In this document: one piece after another, positions 1 through 7,628 of the stretch | Position numbering within the stretch: the first letter of the stretch is position 1 | How the letters are laid out: each line of letters begins with the position of its first letter | Source of the DNA: an uncultured Oscillibacter sp. | Lineage (GTDB): Bacteria > Bacillota > Clostridia > Oscillospirales > Oscillospiraceae | Length of the DNA: 64,000 nucleotides | Assembly (NCBI GenBank): GCA_910585165.1 | Contig: CAJUBX010000002.1 | Span: 4,662-68,661, forward strand | Direction of reading: 5' to 3' | Notes under the pieces: model-generated | What the model was told of the DNA's origin: nothing | Databases searched by the model: none | What the model saw: the letters and a program-made list of their open reading frames with translations, nothing else | Program-made: the position numbers and the translations under genes

Positions 1-226
1 GGGCCACGTCCATGGGCTTTTGCTCGCCGATGTCCGCCCCGGCCACGAAGGAGCGGCCCTCGCCGGTGAGGATGAAGGCCCGGAGCTCCGCGTCCTTCTC
101 CACCTCGGAAATCAGCGCCTCCAAATCGGCGATGACGGCGGAGTTCAGGGCGTTCAGCGCCTCGGGACGGTTGATGGTGGCAATGCCGATGTTGTCCTTT
201 TTCTCATAGCGAACAGTCTGGTACAT
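1..226 (-). CDS. Enoyl-CoA hydratase/crotonase family protein, 5' part only
   Basis: Only the first 75 codons lie in the window; the gene runs off the left edge. The translation begins MYQTVRYEKKDNIGIATINR and contains the crotonase-fold N-terminal strand pair (IATINRPEALNALN) and the oxyanion-hole segment RSFVAGADIGEQ. These match short-chain enoyl-CoA hydratase / 3-hydroxybutyryl-CoA dehydratase of the butyrate pathway (Crt). The ATG at 226 is preceded by AAGGAGGAA at good spacing. Without the rest of the protein the substrate cannot be fixed; other crotonase-fold enzymes are possible. It is divergent from the sigma-factor operon at 740. Confidence 0.85.
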   Translation of the reverse strand, partial: MYQTVRYEKKDNIGIATINRPEALNALNSAVIADLEALISEVEKDAELRAFILTGEGRSFVAGADIGEQKPMDVA

Positions 227-280
227 GGCTTATGTTCCTCCTTCATTTTTTCGGGGACGGCCCCGTTTTGTCCGATGCAT

Positions 281-310
281 ATTATAGCAAACAGCGTGCC
301 AATTCCGCAA
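281..310 (-). promoter_or_regulatory. Sigma-A type promoter of the crotonase gene
   Basis: On the minus strand TTGCGG (305-310) and TATAAT (281-286) are separated by 18 bases, about 55 bases upstream of the crotonase start. The -10 is a perfect consensus, the -35 is weak. Confidence 0.5.
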
Positions 311-413
311 GCCGCAGTTTCTGCCGCCGGGGCCAGTTTCCTGTTCACAATGCCAAAAAACCGGAGGGATTTTTCTACGTTTGGACGGAGGCCGCCCCCG
401 GAAATTGGAAGGG

Positions 414-581
414 CTATTCATTTTTGAATAACCTGCCGGGACAGGGAACGCAGAGCGGAAGGAGGCGGCCTTTGTGAAAACCGCTGGCCCGGGGAGGGAC
501 TTTCTGTGTAAACCGCGCAAAACCCGGGAAGAAAGGAGCGGTCTATTCAATAATGAATAGGAGCTATTCAAGGCTGAATAG
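414..581. promoter_or_regulatory. Three CTATTCA-N4-TGAATAG palindromes (candidate operators)
   Basis: Inverted repeats lie at 414-431 (one mismatch), 543-560 and 564-581 (both perfect). The last two are 21 bp apart centre to centre, i.e. on the same face of the helix. They sit in the 513-bp divergent gap between the crotonase gene and the sigma-factor operon. The dyad size and spacing are typical of a dimeric HTH repressor such as a TetR-family protein. Which gene is controlled, and by which regulator, is not visible in the window. Confidence 0.5.
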
Positions 582-599
582 ACCGCCGGGGCGGCGGCG

Positions 600-739
600 G
601 GGCCCCGGCCGCCGGGGAATAAAAAAATTTTTCTTTTTTTGAAGAATCCGGGAGGGAAAAACCGTACTATAAGCGTCGGACGGCAGAGGCCCGGTATGGA
701 CGCGTCCGGCGGGCCTCAGGAAGGGGGTGGCGAGAGGGT
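600..739 (+). promoter_or_regulatory. Upstream region of the sigma-factor operon
   Basis: This stretch holds an A/T-rich patch (about 619-645) and then GGGAAAAACC (654-663) followed by TACTAT (665-670) and GCGTC (673-677). The combination could be an autoregulated ECF promoter (GGAA-like -35, CGTC-like -10) or a weak sigma-A promoter. The evidence is only resemblance. No open reading frame with a plausible ribosome binding site was found between 227 and 739. Confidence 0.25.
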
Positions 740-1261
740 GTGGCTTTGATAACAAGGGAGCGGTTTACGGAACTGGTCCTGCAATACGAGCGCCTGGTGT
801 ATACCGTCTGCTTCCAGCTGGTCCGGGACGCGGCGGCGGCGGAGGACCTGACCCAGGAGGCCTTTCTTTCCGCCTACCTCCACCGGGAGAGCCTCCCGGA
901 GGGCTATGAGCGGCAGTGGCTCTGCCGCATTGCGGCCAACAAGGCCAAGGACCACCTCCAAAGCGCCTGGAACCGCCGCGCGGTGCTCCCGGGGGAGGAG
1001 GAGCTGGCCCGGGGGCTGGCGCCCCCCGCCGAGGAGACGGTGCTGCGGCGCAGCACGGCGGCGGAAATCTTGAAGGCCGTGGAGGAGATGAAGGAGCCCT
1101 ACCGCCAGGTGTGCCGGCTGTGCCTGGTGGAGGAGCGGTCTCCGGAAGAGGCCGCCCTGGCCCTGGGCAGGCCGGTGAAAACCGTGTACACACAGCTCTC
1201 CCGCGGAAAGCGGCTTTTGCGGGAGGCGTTGGAAAGAGGTGGAAGGCATGATATTTCGTGA
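740..1261 (+). CDS. RNA polymerase ECF-type sigma factor
   Basis: The 173-residue protein has the two-domain layout of ECF (group 4) sigma factors: region 2 at about 13-51, with the conserved acidic stretch AAAEDLTQEAFLSAYLH, and region 4 at about 109-165, with HTH segment SPEEAALALGRPVKTVYTQL followed by SRGKRLL. There is no region 3. The start is the GTG at 740, behind AGGAAGGGGG. The stop overlaps the start of the zinc-binding anti-sigma gene by 14 bases, so the two are translationally coupled and form a classical sigma/anti-sigma pair. The signal is not shown by sequence; the membrane proteins downstream suggest an envelope stimulus. Confidence 0.9.
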   Translation: MALITRERFTELVLQYERLVYTVCFQLVRDAAAAEDLTQEAFLSAYLHRESLPEGYERQWLCRIAANKAKDHLQSAWNRRAVLPGEEELARGLAPPAEETVLRRSTAAEILKAVEEMKEPYRQVCRLCLVEERSPEEAALALGRPVKTVYTQLSRGKRLLREALERGGRHDIS

Positions 1262-1721
1262 GGACGGGCATCTGAGCAATGGGGCCCTGGAGGCCCTGGC
1301 AAAAAACGAGGACCGCTTCAGCGAGCTGGAGCGGCTGGAAATCGCGGAGCATCTGGCCTTTTGCGGCGAGTGCATGGAACGGTACGCGCTGGCCCTGGAG
1401 GGCGGGACCCTGCTGGTCCCGGAGCGCTCCTGCCAAAGGACCCTCTGGGGGCGGATACGGAGCCGGTCCCTCCGGCTGGCCATTGGCCGCTACGCCACCG
1501 CCGCGGCCGCCGTGGCCCTGGCCCTCACCGTCCTGTGGGGCGGCGCGGGGGCGGAGCTTCCCCGCCCGGTCTTCCCGGAGGAGCGGCCCAGCGTCTCCCG
1601 GCAGCTGACGGGGCTGACGGGGGAGATTGGCGATTCCCTGCGGCAGACCGTAGGCGGTTTGTCGGATTTCTTTGACGGGCTCCGGCCCGGTCAGCTGATA
1701 GAAGGAGGAAACAAGGCATGA
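1248..1721 (+). CDS. Membrane-anchored zinc-finger anti-sigma factor
   Basis: The N-terminal cytoplasmic part carries the ZAS-type motif H35-x3-C39-x2-C42 (EHLAFCGEC), which holds zinc in anti-sigma domains that clamp ECF sigma factors. One transmembrane helix follows at about 83-103, then an external tail of about 55 residues. I chose the ATG at 1248 rather than the in-frame GTG at 1239 because AGAGGTGG is correctly spaced for it. It overlaps the sigma gene before it and the next gene by an ATGA junction. It should hold the sigma factor at the membrane until a signal releases it; this role is inferred from motif and context. Confidence 0.85.
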   Translation: MIFREDGHLSNGALEALAKNEDRFSELERLEIAEHLAFCGECMERYALALEGGTLLVPERSCQRTLWGRIRSRSLRLAIGRYATAAAAVALALTVLWGGAGAELPRPVFPEERPSVSRQLTGLTGEIGDSLRQTVGGLSDFFDGLRPGQLIEGGNKA

Positions 1722-2488
1722 GATTTATCCGAAAATCCCTGGGGAGCCTGTGGCACCTGGCTTGCGCCTGCGTCCCCGGCTGCGGGCAGATGTGCCAGGG
1801 GTACATGAAGCGGGGCATCTCCCAGACGATCATTTTCTGCGCGGTGGTCTTCATCGCGGTGTTCCTGGAGATGGGGGTGCTGGCGGTGCTGATGATCCCG
1901 CTGTGGGTGTATTCCTTTTTTGACAGCTACAACCTCCGCCGCCTGATCCGGGAGGGGATGGCCCCGGAGGACGACTACCTCTTCGGCCTGTCGGAGATGG
2001 ACGCGCAGAAGCTCAATCGCATCCTCAGCCGCCGGGGGAGCCTCATCGGCTGGATTCTCATCGCGGTGGGCCTTTACAATGTGTACCAGATTTTCGCCCG
2101 GCGCATCCTGGGAGCCCTGAGCGACCTGTTTCCCTTCTTCGACTGGGTTTACGGGCTGCTGGTCTGGGATATGCCCCGCATCCTGGGAACGGTGCTGATT
2201 ATCGCCCTGGGGCTGTGGTTCATCAAGGGGCCCAAGGCCCCCGCGGACGACGGCCCCGCCTACGCGCCGCCTAGGGGACCGGAGGTCCCGCCGAAGATGA
2301 AGGAGACCCCCTGGACCAAGGCGGAGGAGGCGTTCCATGAGGAGCCGGAGCCCCGGGCCCCGGAGGCCCCCCAGACGGAGACGGCGGCGGAGCCCGTCCC
2401 GGTGACGCTGGAATGGAAGTCCGAATTCAATGTGGAGAAATTCGAGAAGGAGCTCCGGGAGAAGGAGGCGGGCCATGACGGCGAGTGA
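1718..2488 (+). CDS. Polytopic membrane protein with TM2-like N-terminus, ECF operon
   Basis: The 256-residue protein begins with a PGCGQMCQGYMKRG segment that resembles the P-G-x-G-x-x-Y-G turn of TM2-domain proteins. It is followed by hydrophobic helices at about 35-65, 103-120 and 150-170. The last 80 residues are a hydrophilic, Pro/Glu-rich cytoplasmic or external tail. The start overlaps the anti-sigma stop (ATGA), so it is co-translated with the sigma/anti-sigma pair. I do not recognise a named family with confidence. From context it is a target or a sensing partner of the ECF system. Confidence 0.7.
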   Translation: MRFIRKSLGSLWHLACACVPGCGQMCQGYMKRGISQTIIFCAVVFIAVFLEMGVLAVLMIPLWVYSFFDSYNLRRLIREGMAPEDDYLFGLSEMDAQKLNRILSRRGSLIGWILIAVGLYNVYQIFARRILGALSDLFPFFDWVYGLLVWDMPRILGTVLIIALGLWFIKGPKAPADDGPAYAPPRGPEVPPKMKETPWTKAEEAFHEEPEPRAPEAPQTETAAEPVPVTLEWKSEFNVEKFEKELREKEAGHDGE

Positions 2489-3158
2489 CCAGGGGGCCCG
2501 GCCGGCGCGCCGGGCGGGAACCCTGACCCTGGGCGTGGTTCTGGTGGCGGCGGGAACCGCCATGCTGGTTTCCCTGTTCTGGCCCGCTCTTGAAGCCGAA
2601 CGGCTGCTGAAAGCCTCCCCGCTGATTCTGATCCTGCTGGGCGTGGAGGTGCTGTTTGCCGCCAGGGGCGGCGGAAAGGTCAAGTACGACTGGGTGGGGA
2701 TGCTTTTGTGCGTGGTCCTGGTGGGGGCGGGCATGGTGTTCTATGCCGCCGCCCGGGCCTATGAGAGCGGGGCGTATACCCAGGTCTACGACTGCTCCCG
2801 CTGGGCGGACGAGACGGGCTTTCGCATGGAATATGAATATTTCAACGGCTTCGACTCCCATACGCTGTACCTGGAAAAGGGCGACCTGCTGCGGACGCAG
2901 GCCAGCGCCCGCAGCGGCGCGCTGGAGGCGGAGGTCAGCGGCGAGGACGGGGAGACGCTGTTTGAGGCGGCCACCTTGAACGGGGAGCGGTCCTTCCGGG
3001 TCCCCAGGAGCGGGGATTACACCATTCTGGTCCATGGGCGGGGGGCCGCCGGAGGCTTCGCCTTTGAGAGAATCCCGGCGGCGGAGGAGGATTTGGAGGC
3101 CCCGGCGGAGCCGGAAGCCCCGGAGGCCCCGGAACTGCCGCCGGAGGAGGACCCCTGA
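2475..3158 (+). CDS. LiaF/DUF5668-like membrane protein, last gene of ECF operon
   Basis: From the ATG at 2475 (GAAGGAGG just upstream, 14-base overlap with the preceding gene) the protein is 227 residues. Three hydrophobic helices fill the first 90 residues (TLGVVLVAAGTAMLVSLFW, LILILLGVEVLFAA, VGMLLCVVLVGAGMVFYAA). This is the arrangement of the N-terminal transmembrane region seen in LiaF-type and DUF5668 envelope-stress proteins. A soluble beta-rich domain of about 110 residues follows, ending in a Pro/Glu repeat tail. The hairpin at 3168 ends the operon. The function is unknown; an envelope-stress role is inferred. Confidence 0.65.
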   Translation: MTASDQGARPARRAGTLTLGVVLVAAGTAMLVSLFWPALEAERLLKASPLILILLGVEVLFAARGGGKVKYDWVGMLLCVVLVGAGMVFYAAARAYESGAYTQVYDCSRWADETGFRMEYEYFNGFDSHTLYLEKGDLLRTQASARSGALEAEVSGEDGETLFEAATLNGERSFRVPRSGDYTILVHGRGAAGGFAFERIPAAEEDLEAPAEPEAPEAPELPPEEDP

Positions 3159-3167
3159 ACAACGAAC

Positions 3168-3387
3168 AGGCCGGAGGGCGGAAACGCCCTCCGGCCTCAG
3201 GCTGCCAAGAAACCTGCAGGAGTCATTCAACGGGAAGGAAGGGTGTGTGCGGGAAACCCAGGAAGGGTTTCCTGCACCATTGAAATCCTAAATTTTCAGA
3301 ACTTCAAAAAGTTCTGAAAATTTATAGCAGCTTGTCGAAAAGGCTTTTTCGACAAGCTGGGGCCGGAGGGCGAACCGCCCTCCGGCC
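3168..3387. repeat. Array of five perfect hairpins
   Basis: Five separate perfect or near-perfect inverted repeats follow one another: 3168-3197 (13-bp arms), 3249-3275 (11-bp arms with one mismatch), 3289-3324 (16-bp arms), 3328-3359 (14-bp arms) and 3361-3387 (12-bp arms). The first and the last share the same arm, GGCCGGAGGGCG. The first closes the ECF operon on the plus strand and the last lies just behind the convergent DUF4177-like gene, so those two probably act as terminators. The three inside have no obvious role and look like a REP/MITE-like insertion. Confidence 0.6.
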
Positions 3388-3392
3388 TGGTT

Positions 3393-3548
3393 TCATTCCC
3401 TGATCTTCCGCTCCAAGGTCACGATTACGCCCATGCCCATCGCCATATTGGGGCTCTGGGCCGCCAGCCGCCAGCCCTCCCTGGCAAGCTGGTTCAGGAC
3501 CTTCTCCATCTCCCTGACGCCCATGGTCAAAACCTTATACTCGTACAT
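3393..3548 (-). CDS. Small DUF4177-like protein
   Basis: This 51-residue protein begins MYEYKVLTMGVREMEKVLNQ and continues with LAREGWRLAAQSP, the LN-x-LA-x-EGW core of DUF4177 proteins. It ends in a strand that reads VIVTLERK, also typical of the family. The ATG at 3548 has a strong AGGAGGAA ribosome binding site. No function is established for the family. It is alone on its strand between the hairpin array and the DUF3169 gene. Confidence 0.75.
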   Translation of the reverse strand: MYEYKVLTMGVREMEKVLNQLAREGWRLAAQSPNMAMGMGVIVTLERKIRE

Positions 3549-3581
3549 GCTGCGTTCCTCCTAATAAGATGTATTTTTCTA

Positions 3582-4379
3582 TTACAGGGCCGGGCCCCTC
3601 CGGGCCGATTCCCCCTGCCTGCCCAGCCGGATGCACTCCAGGGTGTAGGTCACCTGCATTACCCCCCAGACCAGCAGGAGGATAAAAGCGGGGAGGACGC
3701 TCATCTCGAAGACCATGCTTAAAATGACCAGGACCAGCCACAGCCCCAGGCAGAAGCGGCCCGTGACCGTATAGGCCCGGTAGCACGCCTGGCCAATCTG
3801 CCGCCGCTCCGACTCGTCGCAGCTGTCCAGCCACTTCTTCTGGAATTTCGCGTCGTAGACGCTGCCGTGCTTTTCCGGGTTCATCCGGCGTTCCAGGTCC
3901 ACAACCTTCTGCTGGGCAAAGATCACCAGGCCGCAGGAGAGGAGAAACACCCCCACCGCAGGCAGGGCGTCGATTCCCTTGTCCAGCCAGTAAACGCAGT
4001 ACGCCGCCAGGAAAAAGAGGTTTATGAGCAGCTGCACGGCGGTGAGGAGCAGCACCCGGCTCAGGGTGATATCAATGGACTCGGAGGTCTCGTCCTCGTC
4101 CCCGCCGCCCCAGGCGGCGAACTTCTTCGCGGCGGAGCGGTAGAGAAGAAAGCAGCTCCCCAGGGTGATTGCGGAGGTGACGGGAATGCCCCAGGGGGTG
4201 GCGGCCTCCAGCGCGGCGTTCAGCCCCTCCGTCAGGGCGGCGGTATCCAGGCCCAGGCCCCGGCTCACGCCGAGGACGAAGCCGATGGCGCCCCCGCCCA
4301 GCAGGGAGCCCAGCATGGTCAGGGCAAATTTCGGCAGGGCCTTCCGGTTCTCGCTTTTCTCGCGCTTGCTCTCATGCAT
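3582..4379 (-). CDS. DUF3169 family membrane protein
   Basis: The 265-residue protein has six hydrophobic segments in three pairs (about 18-40 and 63-80, 108-125 and 138-152, 208-225 and 228-245). The central hydrophilic loop contains ERRMNPEKHGSVYDAKFQKKWLDSCDE, characteristic of DUF3169 proteins, which are usually encoded right behind a small XRE regulator. Exactly that is seen here: its ATG overlaps the end of the regulator gene by eight bases. It may be a sensor or a regulated target of that regulator. Its biochemical role is unknown. Confidence 0.8.
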   Translation of the reverse strand: MHESKREKSENRKALPKFALTMLGSLLGGGAIGFVLGVSRGLGLDTAALTEGLNAALEAATPWGIPVTSAITLGSCFLLYRSAAKKFAAWGGGDEDETSESIDITLSRVLLLTAVQLLINLFFLAAYCVYWLDKGIDALPAVGVFLLSCGLVIFAQQKVVDLERRMNPEKHGSVYDAKFQKKWLDSCDESERRQIGQACYRAYTVTGRFCLGLWLVLVILSMVFEMSVLPAFILLLVWGVMQVTYTLECIRLGRQGESARRGPAL

Positions 4380-4587
4380 GGGATTCGTCCTCCTGATACG
4401 TAAAAATATCCTCGACCCGCGTTCCGCAGATCTTCGCCAGCTTTAAAGCCAGCGTCACCGAGGGGGAGTAATCCCCCCGCTCAATCTGGCTGATGGTCTG
4501 CCGGGAGACCCCTGCAAGACGCCCCAGCTCCTGCTGGTTCAGCCCCAGGCGGGCACGGTGCTCCTTCAGCCGGTTATATAAGGGCAT
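4372..4587 (-). CDS. XRE-family HTH regulator (YozG/Cro-like)
   Basis: A 71-residue single-domain Cro/CI-type regulator. The HTH lies in NQQELGRLAGVSRQTISQIERGDYSPS at about residues 17-43, followed by the typical LALKLAKICGTRVEDIF tail. The start is the ATG at 4587, preceded by AAAGGAGCC; a further in-frame ATG at 4611 lacks a good ribosome binding site. It is co-transcribed with the DUF3169 gene and very likely represses its own promoter through the three GACAA-N6-TTGTC sites immediately upstream. Confidence 0.9.
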   Translation of the reverse strand: MPLYNRLKEHRARLGLNQQELGRLAGVSRQTISQIERGDYSPSVTLALKLAKICGTRVEDIFTYQEDESHA

Positions 4588-4606
4588 GAACAGGCTCCTT
4601 TCTTTT

Positions 4607-4678
4607 GACAAGGCAGATTGTCAGTTTGACAAGCATCGTTGTCAAACTGAGTATAACGCTGACAAGGAAAGTTGTCAA
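4607..4678 (-). promoter_or_regulatory. Consensus promoter with three operators of the XRE/DUF3169 operon
   Basis: On the minus strand TTGACA (4673-4678) and TATACT (4650-4655) are exactly 17 bases apart, a near-perfect sigma-A promoter. Three copies of the dyad GACAA-N6-TTGTC lie at 4661-4676 (between -35 and -10), 4628-4643 (around the start site) and 4607-4622 (leader). The last two are 21 bp apart centre to centre. This is a textbook layout for tight autorepression by the XRE protein encoded downstream. Confidence 0.85.
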
Positions 4679-4690
4679 GAGGAAATTTAC

Positions 4691-4722
4691 AAAACCCCCT
4701 CCGAACATTCGGAGGGGGTTTT
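4691..4722. terminator. Bidirectional intrinsic terminator
   Basis: A perfect 15-bp stem with two-base loop is bounded by AAAA on the left and TTTTT on the right. On the minus strand it lies ahead of, not behind, the AI-2E gene (stop at 4726) only in coordinate sense: leftward transcripts of that gene run into it and end there. Confidence 0.85.
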
Positions 4723-4725
4723 TGC

Positions 4726-5874
4726 TCAGGGGTCTCGCCATTTTTTCGGGGGGATGCGCCGGGCCTTCAATCGCTGCCTGACAAAGTCCCGGAACAGGGC
4801 GTACAGCACCGAGCACAGGGGGATGAAAAACAGCATTCCCGCAATGCCCATCAGCTTGCCGCCCAAGGTCACCGCCGCCAGGACCCAGATGGAGGGCAGG
4901 CCCACGGAGCCGCCCACCACATGGGGGTAAATCAGGTTGCCCTCGATCTGCTGGAGGACCAGGAACAGCGCCACAAAGCCCAACGCCTGCCAGGGGTTCG
5001 TCACGGCGATGAGCAGCGCCCCCACCACGCAGCCGATGAAGGCCCCCACCACGGGAATCAGGGCCGTCAGGGCAATCAGCACCCCCACCAGCAGGGCGTA
5101 GGGCATGCGGAAGATGGTCATGGCCGCCACGAACAGCGTGCCCAAAATCACCGCCTCCACACACTGGCCGGAGAGGAAGCTGGAGAAGGTGCGGCCGGAG
5201 AGGCGGAGGACCTCCAGGGCCTTTCCGGCCCAGGACTCCGGGAGAAGGGCGTAGAGCACCTGCCGGCCTTGGCGGGCCAGGCGCTCCTTTTGCAGGAGAA
5301 TGTAGAAGGAGAAAATCAGACCGATGACAAAGGTGCTGACCCCGCTGACCACGCCGCCGATGAGCACCCCGCCGGAGGACACCAGCCCGCCGCCCCAGTC
5401 CCGGGCCAGGGAGACCGCCTTCTCGGAAAGGGCCTTCCAGTCGAATTGGATATCCGCCGCCAGGGTCTCCAGCTGGGGAAGCCAGCTCTCCAGCGCCGCC
5501 AGCTGCTCCTGAACACGCTGGAGGGCGGCGGGAAGCTGGCCGGTGACGGAGCGGACCGCGTCCCCGACGCCGGGGCCGATGACCAGGGCCGCCAGCGTCA
5601 CCACGCCGGTTACGGCGGCCAGGGTCAGAACCAGGGCCAGGGGGCGGCGGAGGGGCTTCCAGCGCTTCCCCCGGGGGAGGAGGGACTCGACGGCCCGCAT
5701 GGGGACGTTCAAAATAAAGGCGATGGCCCCGCCCATCAGAAAGGGGGACAAAACCCCCAGGGCCCACCGCAGGGCCCCCATGACGGCGGGGAGGTTTTGC
5801 AGGGCGCAGAAAAAGGCCACCCCGCCGCAGACCACCGCCAGCCGCTGCTTGATTTGATCCCGGTTCCAGTCCAT
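4726..5874 (-). CDS. AI-2E family transporter (PF01594-type permease)
   Basis: The 382-residue membrane protein has the family layout: two or three helices in the first 80 residues, a long amphipathic region (about 95-165), then five helices. Signature segments are FSFYILLQKERLARQGRQVL, LSGQCVEAVILGTLFV, ALIPVVGAFIGCVVGALL and QQIEGNLIYPHVVGGSVGLP. The family includes the E. coli AI-2 exporter TqsA and sodium/proton antiporters, so the substrate cannot be told from sequence. It is three bases from the gamma-carbonic anhydrase gene upstream and co-transcribed with it. Confidence 0.9.
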   Translation of the reverse strand: MDWNRDQIKQRLAVVCGGVAFFCALQNLPAVMGALRWALGVLSPFLMGGAIAFILNVPMRAVESLLPRGKRWKPLRRPLALVLTLAAVTGVVTLAALVIGPGVGDAVRSVTGQLPAALQRVQEQLAALESWLPQLETLAADIQFDWKALSEKAVSLARDWGGGLVSSGGVLIGGVVSGVSTFVIGLIFSFYILLQKERLARQGRQVLYALLPESWAGKALEVLRLSGRTFSSFLSGQCVEAVILGTLFVAAMTIFRMPYALLVGVLIALTALIPVVGAFIGCVVGALLIAVTNPWQALGFVALFLVLQQIEGNLIYPHVVGGSVGLPSIWVLAAVTLGGKLMGIAGMLFFIPLCSVLYALFRDFVRQRLKARRIPPKKWRDP

Positions 5875-5877
5875 GGC

Positions 5878-6360
5878 TCAGCTCCGGCGGTATTCTTCCG
5901 CCAGCTGCAAATAGCCCTGGGCGGAGGCGCGGTTGGAGGCGATCTCCGCCTCCGTCAGGGGGCGGACCACTTTGGCGGGGCTGCCCAAAATCATGGACCC
6001 GGCGGGAGCGTCCAGCTTTCCTGTCACCAGAGACCCCGCCCCCACGATGCAGTCGCTGCCGATGCGGGCCCCGTTGAGAACGACGGCCCCCATGCCGATG
6101 AGGACGTTGTCCCCCACGGTGCAGCCGTGGACAATGGCCCCGTGGCCGATGGTGCAGCCCGCGCCCACGCGGGTCTTTTCGTGGAGGACGGCGCAGTCCT
6201 GGATATTGGTGTTTTCGCCGACGGTGACGGCCCCGTCATCCCCCCGGAGAACGGCGTTGTACCAGACGCTGACGCCCCTGCCCAGGGTCACGTCGCCGCT
6301 GACCTTCGCGCCCTCGCAGATCAGCACCTCGGGGGTGGTTTCCTGAAGCTTATATGCCAT
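5878..6360 (-). CDS. Gamma-carbonic anhydrase family protein (YrdA-like)
   Basis: A 160-residue left-handed beta-helix protein of hexapeptide repeats ([LIV]-G-x-x-x-x) from about residue 10 to 130, with a C-terminal helix (AEIASNRASAQGYLQLAEEY). The three zinc-ligand histidines of the gamma class are present: H60 (VLHEKT), H73 and H78 (GHGAIVHGC). Gamma-class proteins act as trimers binding metal between subunits; many YrdA-like members have no measured anhydrase activity. It has a normal length for the short subfamily. Confidence 0.9.
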   Translation of the reverse strand: MAYKLQETTPEVLICEGAKVSGDVTLGRGVSVWYNAVLRGDDGAVTVGENTNIQDCAVLHEKTRVGAGCTIGHGAIVHGCTVGDNVLIGMGAVVLNGARIGSDCIVGAGSLVTGKLDAPAGSMILGSPAKVVRPLTEAEIASNRASAQGYLQLAEEYRRS

Positions 6361-6395
6361 GGCGGTTTCCTCGTTTCCTTATGTGATTCGCCGGG

Positions 6396-7628
6396 TCAAA
6401 AGCCGGGAGCGAAATTCCCGTCCACGAAGATGGGAACCTCCCTGCCGTCCCGGGTGGTTCCCGTGATGGAGAGGTCCGGGGTGCCCACCATGAAATCCAC
6501 ATGGGTGATGGAGTCGTTGAGGCCCCGGGCCTTCAGCTCGTCCTTGCTCATGTTCTGCCCGCCCTCCAGGCAGGGGTACGCCTCGCCGAAGGCGATGTGG
6601 CAGGCGGCGTTCTCGTCAAACAACGTGTTGTAGTACAAAAGGTTCTGGTTGGAGATGGGGCTGTCGTAAGGAACCAGGGCCACCTCGCCGAAATAGGCCG
6701 CGCCCTCGTCCACGGAAATGGCGGCTTTCAAGGTCTCCTCCCCCTGCTCCGCCCGGGCCTCCACGATTTTGCCCTCCTTGACCTCGAAGCGGAATTTGTC
6801 AATGACGTTTCCGTCGTGGACCAGGGGCATGGAAGCCACCACCACGCCGCTGGCCCCGGTTTTCAGGGGAGAGGTGAAAATCTCCTCCGTGGGGATGTTG
6901 GCGATATAGCTCCGGCCCGCCAGGGTGCGGTCGGCGCCGCTCTCCCAGATGTGGCCCTCGGGAAGCTCCACGGTCAGGTCCGTGCCCAGGGCGTTTTGAT
7001 AGTGCAGGGATTTGAGATGCAGGGCGTTGAGCTTTTCAAGGCGCGTTTCCAGGGTGGCCAGGTGCTCCTGCCAGCGGTCCACGGCTTTGCCGTCGCCATT
7101 GACCCGGACGGCGGCGAAAATCGCGTCCCACAGGGCGGAGACCGCCTCCGCCTCCCCCTTGCCCGGGAAGACCCGGGCCGCCCAGGAGGGAATGGGGATG
7201 GAGGCGATGCACCAGGGAAAGCCGCCGCACATCTGGAGGCGGTCGAAATCCTTCAGCGCCTTGCCGCCGGCCTGCTGGGCGCGGATAATCCGCCTGGAGT
7301 CCACGCCCTTTAAATTCTCCGGGTCCGAGGCGGAGATGGCCAGATACGCCGCGCCCTCCAGGGCCTGGTCGTTGAAAAAGTGCCGCCGCCAGAGGGGGAC
7401 GGTATCGAAGACCTCCTCCGAGGCGCGGAGGTACTTCATCCGGGTTATGGCGTCGTCGGTCCAGTTCATCACCACCTCGCAGCACCCGGCGGCGTAAGCT
7501 TCCTCCGCGCAGAGGCGGGCGAAGGGGGCGCACTCCACCGGGGAGGAGATCACCATCCGCTGGCCGGGATAGGGGTTCAGGCCCACCCGGACCAGAAGAC
7601 GGGCGTATTCACGGAGCTTCGTTTCCAT
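6396..7628 (-). CDS. M29 family metallo-aminopeptidase
   Basis: The 410-residue protein matches aminopeptidase T/PepS/AmpII of peptidase family M29. Visible signatures are the N-terminal KLREYARLLVRVGLNPYPGQ, the metal-binding NIPTEEIFTSP (Glu ligand), GEVALVPYDSPIS (Glu ligand), LLYYNTLFDENAACHIAFGE (His and Glu region) and the C-terminal SITHVDFMVGTPDLSI (His and Asp ligands). It cleaves N-terminal residues from peptides in the cytoplasm using two metal ions. The length is full for the family. AAGGAAGG precedes the ATG at 7628. Confidence 0.93.
   Translation of the reverse strand: METKLREYARLLVRVGLNPYPGQRMVISSPVECAPFARLCAEEAYAAGCCEVVMNWTDDAITRMKYLRASEEVFDTVPLWRRHFFNDQALEGAAYLAISASDPENLKGVDSRRIIRAQQAGGKALKDFDRLQMCGGFPWCIASIPIPSWAARVFPGKGEAEAVSALWDAIFAAVRVNGDGKAVDRWQEHLATLETRLEKLNALHLKSLHYQNALGTDLTVELPEGHIWESGADRTLAGRSYIANIPTEEIFTSPLKTGASGVVVASMPLVHDGNVIDKFRFEVKEGKIVEARAEQGEETLKAAISVDEGAAYFGEVALVPYDSPISNQNLLYYNTLFDENAACHIAFGEAYPCLEGGQNMSKDELKARGLNDSITHVDFMVGTPDLSITGTTRDGREVPIFVDGNFAPGF

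Noticed and set aside
3168..3387. CRISPR array
   Set aside because: The units are palindromes of differing sequence and size, not identical direct repeats with unique spacers.
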